37,680 bases of DNA, from NCBI GenBank assembly GCA_003509545.1, contig DOLC01000058.1:1-37680 (forward strand), written 5' to 3'. Source of the stretch: Peptococcaceae bacterium (GTDB taxonomy: Bacteria > Bacillota > DSM-521 > Neomoorellales > Neomoorellaceae). This document shows, in pieces, positions 33,746 through 37,680 of the stretch (the stretch's first letter is position 1; every line of letters begins with the position of its first letter). A program made the translations under genes and the position numbers. The notes under the pieces are model-generated. The model was not told the origin of the DNA. It worked only from the letters and a program-made list of their open reading frames with translations, and made no database searches.

Positions 33746-35092
33746 TTGAAAAACTGGAAAAAACAACTTGTGGGAATAACTATAGCCTTCATGGTCTTGG
33801 TGGGAGCTCTAGCTCCACCGGTCCGAAATTTCTTTGAGCTGCCCGCAGAACAACAGGTAGTTTTGGGAGATGAGTTCCAGCTAGCCTGGCGGCTGCCGTC
33901 CCCCCTGGAGAGACAAATAACTTGGATTCTCTACGATCCTGTCGACGGCAGTAAAGTAGCCAGGGCAAGCGGTGGTTTTAGCACCACCGAGGCAGGGGAT
34001 CTGCACCTGCAGTTAAAGCTATTTGGTATTATTCCCTTAAAAAATATCAATATTCAAGTGGTAAAACCCGTCGCCGTAGTCCCGGCCGGCCACTCCATCG
34101 GCATCCTCTTGCACACCCAAGGGGTTCTGGTGGTAGGGGAAGCGGGTATAGAGACTTCTGACGGAAAGAGGTCCTACCCGGCCCGGCGGGCCGGGCTGGA
34201 GGTGGGAGATGTAATCCTGGCCCTCAACGGCCGGGAGATAGAGAGGGAGGAAGACTTGGCCGACCTGATCCACCGGGCCGGCCGGGACGGGAAAGGGGTG
34301 GAACTTCTGGTGCGGAGGGGGGAACGGGAGTTTACGGTCCGCCTTCGGCCGGAGTACTGCCGGGAAACGGGACGCTACCGCATAGGGCTTTATGTGCGGG
34401 ACAGCACGGCAGGGGTAGGGACCCTCACGTTTTATCAACCCACCACAGGAGTCTACGGTGCCCTGGGGCATAAGGTGGTGCCGGAATACGGCTCTTCGGC
34501 TTTAGAAATTACAGGCGGGCGCATCGTAGCGGCTGCCGTGCAAGGAATTCAGCAGGCGAGGAAGGGTCAGCCGGGAGAAAAGATAGGATTGTTTTCTACC
34601 AACCCCAGTTTCAGCGGTAGTATCCAAAAAAACACAACTTTTGGGATCTTCGGGATATTATCCCGGACGCCCAATCCGGGTCCGTACGGTAATCCTGTGC
34701 CGGTAGCCTTAAACAGCCAGGTGCGACCCGGAAGGGCGGAGATTTTGACGGTGGTCTCCGGGGAACAGGTGGAAGTCTTCGAGGCCTATATTGAGAGGGT
34801 TTTGCCGCAGCAGTACGCTAATGGCAAGGGATTGGTCATCCGCATTACCGATCCCCGGCTCCTGGGCCTCACGGGGGGCATCATCCAGGGTATGAGCGGC
34901 AGCCCTATTTTGCAGGACGGAAAACTGGTGGGGGCCGTCACCCATGTATTTGTAAATGATCCCATCCGGGGCTATGGGGTACTGGCCGAATGGATGCTAA
35001 AGGAGAGCGGCCTGTGGGAAGAGGGCGGAGAACAAGAAACTACCGGGAGGACCCTTGTCGAACTTCCCGGTAGTTTGTTTTTACCGAGCTGA
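33746..35092 (+). CDS. spoIVB: SpoIVB peptidase (S55)
   Basis: The 448-residue protein begins at TTG 33746 (GAGGTGAAGG SD). One membrane anchor lies at about 8-27. A PDZ domain at about 120-190 shows SIGILLHTQGVLVVG and ARRAGLEVGDVILALNGREI. A serine peptidase domain at about 205-430 has GALGHKVV (His242) and GMSGSPILQDGKLVGAV (Ser384/Ser386). It is secreted into the intermembrane space from the forespore and triggers pro-sigma-K processing through SpoIVFA. The last ~20 residues (EQETTGRTLVELPGSLFLPS) extend beyond the usual domain end and are encoded by a terminator hairpin. Confidence 0.95.
   Translation: MKNWKKQLVGITIAFMVLVGALAPPVRNFFELPAEQQVVLGDEFQLAWRLPSPLERQITWILYDPVDGSKVARASGGFSTTEAGDLHLQLKLFGIIPLKNINIQVVKPVAVVPAGHSIGILLHTQGVLVVGEAGIETSDGKRSYPARRAGLEVGDVILALNGREIEREEDLADLIHRAGRDGKGVELLVRRGEREFTVRLRPEYCRETGRYRIGLYVRDSTAGVGTLTFYQPTTGVYGALGHKVVPEYGSSALEITGGRIVAAAVQGIQQARKGQPGEKIGLFSTNPSFSGSIQKNTTFGIFGILSRTPNPGPYGNPVPVALNSQVRPGRAEILTVVSGEQVEVFEAYIERVLPQQYANGKGLVIRITDPRLLGLTGGIIQGMSGSPILQDGKLVGAVTHVFVNDPIRGYGVLAEWMLKESGLWEEGGEQETTGRTLVELPGSLFLPS
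35037..35082 (+). terminator. Intrinsic terminator inside the spoIVB coding end
   Basis: AAACTACCGGGA (35037-35048) pairs perfectly (12 bp) with TCCCGGTAGTTT (35065-35076). The loop is 16 bases, followed by GTTTTT (35077-35082). The stop codon of spoIVB is at 35090-35092, so the hairpin lies within the coding sequence. Confidence 0.8.
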
Positions 35093-35133
35093 AAAACACC
35101 CCTGGTGGCGGACAACCAAAAGTTTTGCGGCTG

Positions 35134-35163
35134 GAAGGATTATCCCTCCCCGGCGTCGAAATT
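35134..35163 (+). promoter_or_regulatory. Candidate sigma-H promoter of spo0A, with overlapping 0A-box-like site
   Basis: GAAGGATTA (35134-35142) fits the sigma-H -35 (RnAGGAwwW). After 12 bases, GTCGAAATT (35155-35163) fits the -10 (RnnGAATww) with one mismatch. CGTCGAA (35154-35160) differs by one base from the Spo0A box TGTCGAA. The spo0A ATG is 46 bases downstream of the -10. Confidence 0.58.
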
Positions 35164-35208
35164 ATTGCCCGGAAAACAGCAGGAAAATACAGGAGGCGGG
35201 ATGGATAG

Positions 35209-35970
35209 ATGACCCAACCCATAAAAGTCCTGGTGGCCGACGATAACAAAGAATTTTGTGAGGTCCTGGAGGAATACTTCAACGAGCAGCCGGACCTCCT
35301 ATTAACAGGGATCGCCCATAACGGACATGAAACACTGCAATTAATCCGCGAATGCGAACCGGATATCGTGGTCCTGGACATAATCATGCCCCACCTGGAC
35401 GGTATTGGTGTGCTGGAAAAACTTGCGGAATACGATCCGCGGCCCAAGGTAGTGGTGTTAACGGCTCTGGGGCAGGAAGCCATGACCATTCGGACTTTAG
35501 AGCTGGGGGCAGATTATTACATACTCAAGCCCTTCGACCTGGAAGTCCTGGGCAACCGCCTGCGGCAGCTCGCCAACGGGCAGCCCCTTCCGCCTTCGGC
35601 GTCTGTGGCCCGCAGCCGCAGTATGGACGTTGAAGTAACGAAAATAATTCATCAAATGGGGGTTCCCGCCCATATCAAGGGCTACCAGTATTTACGGGAG
35701 GCCATCCTTTTGGTCATCGAAGACGTAAACCTTTTGGGAGCAGTTACCAAGGAACTCTATCCCATGATTGCCCACAAATACATGACCACCCCCAGCCGGG
35801 TGGAACGGGCCATTCGCCACGCCATCGAGCTCGCCTGGGACCGGGGGAACGTGGAAATGATGAATAAATTCTTCGGTTACACTATCAATATGGAACGGGG
35901 AAAGCCCACCAACTCGGAGTTCATCGCCATGGTGGCCGACAAACTCCGGATTGGAGCGAAAATTAATTAA
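35209..35970 (+). CDS. spo0A: Sporulation master regulator Spo0A
   Basis: This 253-residue response regulator has a receiver domain (about 1-125) with the acidic pocket VADDN, the phosphorylated Asp57 in VVLDIIMP, the Thr in VVVLTALGQE and the Lys in YYILKPFD. The C-terminal Spo0A DNA-binding domain (about 150-250) ends MMNKFFGYTINMERGKPTNSEFI, with SRVERAIRHAIELAW as the recognition region. ATG 35209 lies behind AGGAGGCGGG. Transcription is probably from the sigma-H-type site upstream, separated from spoIVB by the terminator. Confidence 0.98.
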   Translation: MTQPIKVLVADDNKEFCEVLEEYFNEQPDLLLTGIAHNGHETLQLIRECEPDIVVLDIIMPHLDGIGVLEKLAEYDPRPKVVVLTALGQEAMTIRTLELGADYYILKPFDLEVLGNRLRQLANGQPLPPSASVARSRSMDVEVTKIIHQMGVPAHIKGYQYLREAILLVIEDVNLLGAVTKELYPMIAHKYMTTPSRVERAIRHAIELAWDRGNVEMMNKFFGYTINMERGKPTNSEFIAMVADKLRIGAKIN

Positions 35971-35975
35971 CCACA

Positions 35976-36007
35976 AGGAGCACCCTTGCAGGGTGTTCTT
36001 AAATTTT
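35976..36007 (+). terminator. Terminator after spo0A
   Basis: A stem of about 11 bp (two GU pairs) is built from AGGAGCACCCT and AGGGTGTTCTT around a TGC loop, followed by AAATTTT. It lies between the spo0A stop and the NUDIX gene. Confidence 0.6.
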
Positions 36008-36020
36008 GGGGGGTTAAAGG

Positions 36021-36581
36021 GTGGCGGAAAGGGAAAAGTTTAGAGAGAGGTGCTTCAAATCTGAAAGGATCTACACGGGTAGAATCCTCAATCTGCGCAG
36101 GGACCTGGTGGCCTTGCCCGACGGCCGAGAGGCCAGCCGGGAAGTGGTCGAGCACACCGGCGCCGTGGCCGTGGTAACCCTGGATGAGAAGGGTCGGGTT
36201 TACCTGGTGCGCCAGTACCGGTATCCCGTAGGCCGGGTTACCCTGGAGATCCCGGCGGGCAAGCTCGATCCCGGGGAGACCCCGGAGGCTTGCGCCCGGC
36301 GGGAGCTCCGGGAAGAAGTGGGCGTTGTAGCCCGTAGCTGGGAGCACCTGCTAACTTTCTACAGCACGCCGGGTTTTTCCGATGAAATCATGTACCTCTT
36401 CCTGGCCCGGGACCTTTCTGTGGAGAAGGCCCAGCCGGACGAAGACGAATTCTTGGAAATCGTGTCCCTCCCCTGGCAAGAGGCCCTGGACAAGGTCTGG
36501 ACAGGGGAAATCAAGGATGCCAAAACTATAATCGGGCTCCTGGCCCTAAGGTATAAAGTAGCCGGCCAAGCATATTCATAG
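36021..36581 (+). CDS. nudF: NUDIX hydrolase, ADP-ribose pyrophosphatase type
   Basis: This 186-residue enzyme probably hydrolyses ADP-ribose to AMP and ribose-5-phosphate. The Nudix box is GKLDPGETPEAC followed by ARRELREEVGV, matching Gx5Ex7REUxEExGU. The N-terminal beta strands (RILNLRRDLVALPDGREA) and QYRYPVGRVTLEIPAGKL match the NudF group. GTG 36021 follows a GGGGGG SD. It lies between spo0A and spoIIM, as in several clostridia. Confidence 0.93.
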   Translation: MAEREKFRERCFKSERIYTGRILNLRRDLVALPDGREASREVVEHTGAVAVVTLDEKGRVYLVRQYRYPVGRVTLEIPAGKLDPGETPEACARRELREEVGVVARSWEHLLTFYSTPGFSDEIMYLFLARDLSVEKAQPDEDEFLEIVSLPWQEALDKVWTGEIKDAKTIIGLLALRYKVAGQAYS

Positions 36582-36629
36582 TAGAAGGATGAGGAGGATA
36601 AGCACGGTACCTGTGAGGAGACGGTAGCA

Positions 36630-37247
36630 ATGGCCCAGGCTCTGTCCCGGCATGTCCGCCAGCATCTTTCCCTCTATTTCCTCGTGGGATGTGTTTTTGT
36701 GGTCGGCATTCTGGCGGGCGCCACGGCAGTTCTTTTTTTGGGAGAAGGGCAAGAGGTGGAGTTAAACACCCACCTGGATGACCTTTTCCAGCGGATTGCC
36801 ATGGCGGAGCCGGTTACCGGGGCGGTTACCGCCCGGGCAGCCTTGAAGGGGCTCAAGGAAATAGGGTTTTTCTGGATTTTAGGCTTAACGGTGGTGGGTT
36901 TTCCGGTAATTGTCGCCTCGGTTTGGGGCAAGGGTTTTATTCTGGGGTTTACCGTAGCTTTCCTGGTGCAGGAAAAGGCCTTGGCGGGCATAATCCTTTC
37001 CCTGTTATCGGTAATGCCGGGCAATATCGTCCGCCTTCCTGCCGTGCTGGCAGGTGCAGTTCTGGCCTTATCTTTTTCCTGGAGCCTGGTTAAGGGGAAC
37101 TTAAGTCTTAGGAGCGGGGGTTTCCTGGGACAGCTTGTGGCGTATTCGTTGGCCATGGCTTTCCTGACCGCGGTAGTAATGGGAAGCGGGTTGATCGAGG
37201 CGTACTTGGTACCTCCGCTGGCCGGGATCGCCTTGCAGTACCTTTAA
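36630..37247 (+). CDS. spoIIM: Stage II sporulation protein M
   Basis: This 205-residue membrane protein has about five hydrophobic helices and the segment WILGLTVVGFPVIVASVWGKG found in SpoIIM. SpoIIM with SpoIID and SpoIIP removes septal peptidoglycan during engulfment. ATG 36630 follows a GAGGAG SD. I see no convincing sigma-E promoter in the short gap before it. Confidence 0.92.
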   Translation: MAQALSRHVRQHLSLYFLVGCVFVVGILAGATAVLFLGEGQEVELNTHLDDLFQRIAMAEPVTGAVTARAALKGLKEIGFFWILGLTVVGFPVIVASVWGKGFILGFTVAFLVQEKALAGIILSLLSVMPGNIVRLPAVLAGAVLALSFSWSLVKGNLSLRSGGFLGQLVAYSLAMAFLTAVVMGSGLIEAYLVPPLAGIALQYL

Positions 37248-37264
37248 GGAAGGGGAGATATAAC

Positions 37265-37507
37265 GTGATAGTTTTGACCATCACCAACTGGCGCAGGAAA
37301 TTGGTGTGGTTACTGGCGGCATTGCTAGTAGGAGCGGTTTTATTGCTAGGACAATCGTCTTGGGACCATTCCCGGGATAGTTTGCCCGCTGCTGGCGTAA
37401 AGGAAGGGTTAGAGCAAGGCGTGGCCGGGGAGCAACAGGAAACTTTGGAACCGAATTTTATGGAGAGGCTGATAAGCAAGCTACGGCAGTATTATCGAGG
37501 ACAATAG
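37265..37507 (+). CDS. Small membrane protein of unknown function
   Basis: This 80-residue protein starts at GTG 37265 with an AAGGAAGGGGAG SD. It has a basic N-terminus, one hydrophobic helix at about 13-29, a polar middle and a basic C-terminal helix (NFMERLISKLRQYYRG). It could be YqzK/DUF4227-like, as small membrane genes often follow spoIIM before xerD, but I cannot confirm a family. It ends nine bases before the repeat element. Confidence 0.6.
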   Translation: MIVLTITNWRRKLVWLLAALLVGAVLLLGQSSWDHSRDSLPAAGVKEGLEQGVAGEQQETLEPNFMERLISKLRQYYRGQ

Positions 37508-37516
37508 CCATGGCGG

Positions 37517-37680
37517 TTGAGGCATCCCCACTTCTCAGCCTGCTTTGGCTTACGCTCGCAAAGGCCTCCCTCGCGGGCCAAACTAGCCCTCGGCCTCAAG
37601 CTCCGGCGGACTTCCCGGCAGAATTTAAGCATCCTGCCTCAGTTGGCGGCCGCAGGAGTCCCATGCCCTCGGGCGGCTTG
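37517..37680. mobile_element. Second copy of the MITE-like element, cut by the window end
   Basis: It begins TTGAGGCATCCCCACTT, matching the left terminus of the complete element at 12573. Read in reverse complement, 37524-37586 is identical to 12765-12827 at 62 of 63 bases. The loop follows (37612 to the end) and is conserved with insertions and substitutions, but inverted relative to the copy at 12573. The remaining arm must lie beyond the window. It sits directly downstream of the last gene. Confidence 0.72.

Noticed and set aside
1..37680. CRISPR arrays, tRNA or rRNA genes, prophage or restriction systems
   Set aside because: I found no regularly spaced direct repeats, no cloverleaf or rRNA sequence and no phage, Cas or restriction genes. 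The repeats present are dispersed inverted repeats.

Overview
The window is about 37.7 kb of GC-rich chromosome from a spore-forming, probably thermophilic and acetogenic member of the Bacillota, most likely close to Moorella or other Moorellaceae. The evidence is the complete spoIIIA operon plus spoIVB, spo0A and spoIIM. It is also the nfnAB-folD cluster as known from Moorella thermoacetica, frequent GTG/TTG starts with strong Shine-Dalgarno (SD) sequences, and the gene order ispA - OLE RNA - oapA - dxs, which is known from extremophilic Firmicutes. All genes are on the + strand except one MFS transporter.

Layout. (1) 0.3-4.4 kb: a PilO-like protein with an unusual C-terminal carbohydrate-binding-like (NPCBM) domain, then the TldD/TldE protease pair. 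(2) 4.5-7.1 kb: aroQ, an M24 aminopeptidase, efp and a CD1247-type zinc-ribbon protein, closed by a strong terminator. (3) 7.2-12.5 kb: spoIIIAA to spoIIIAH, the mother-cell half of the forespore feeding channel. (4) 12.5-13.0 kb: a gene-free stretch filled by a 262-bp inverted-repeat (MITE-like) element; partial copies lie at 4.4, 16.3 and 37.5 kb. (5) 13.0-16.2 kb: a pyruvate-carboxylase/oxaloacetate-decarboxylase-type carboxyltransferase fused in frame to a complete acetyl-CoA-carboxylase-type BCCP, then accC. (6) 16.5-25.8 kb: asp23, amaP, a DUF2273 gene, nusB, a TsaD paralogue, a convergent Fsr-like MFS gene, then nfnA-nfnB-folD-xseA-xseB-ispA with overlapping ends. (7) 25.85-26.70 kb: about 850 nt without a gene, which I identify as OLE RNA. 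(8) 26.7-33.6 kb: oapA (with a frameshift at a T10 run), dxs, tlyA, a membrane-anchored PD-(D/E)xK protein, nadK, argR and recN, tightly packed. (9) 33.7-37.5 kb: spoIVB, spo0A, a NUDIX hydrolase, spoIIM and a small membrane protein.

How it fits together. NfnAB and FolD link NADPH supply to one-carbon (Wood-Ljungdahl) metabolism. IspA and Dxs belong to isoprenoid synthesis and flank the OLE RNA and its membrane partner OapA. SpoIIIA proteins, SpoIVB, Spo0A and SpoIIM are sporulation functions, with recognisable sigma-H-like (spo0A) and sigma-F-like (spoIVB) promoter candidates. The most notable signals are the OLE locus with its homopolymer frameshift, the dispersed inverted-repeat element at operon boundaries, the carboxyltransferase-BCCP fusion with a well-formed internal start site, and the intrinsic terminator inside the 3' end of the spoIVB coding sequence. 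All family assignments are by reading motifs and context; no database search was run.
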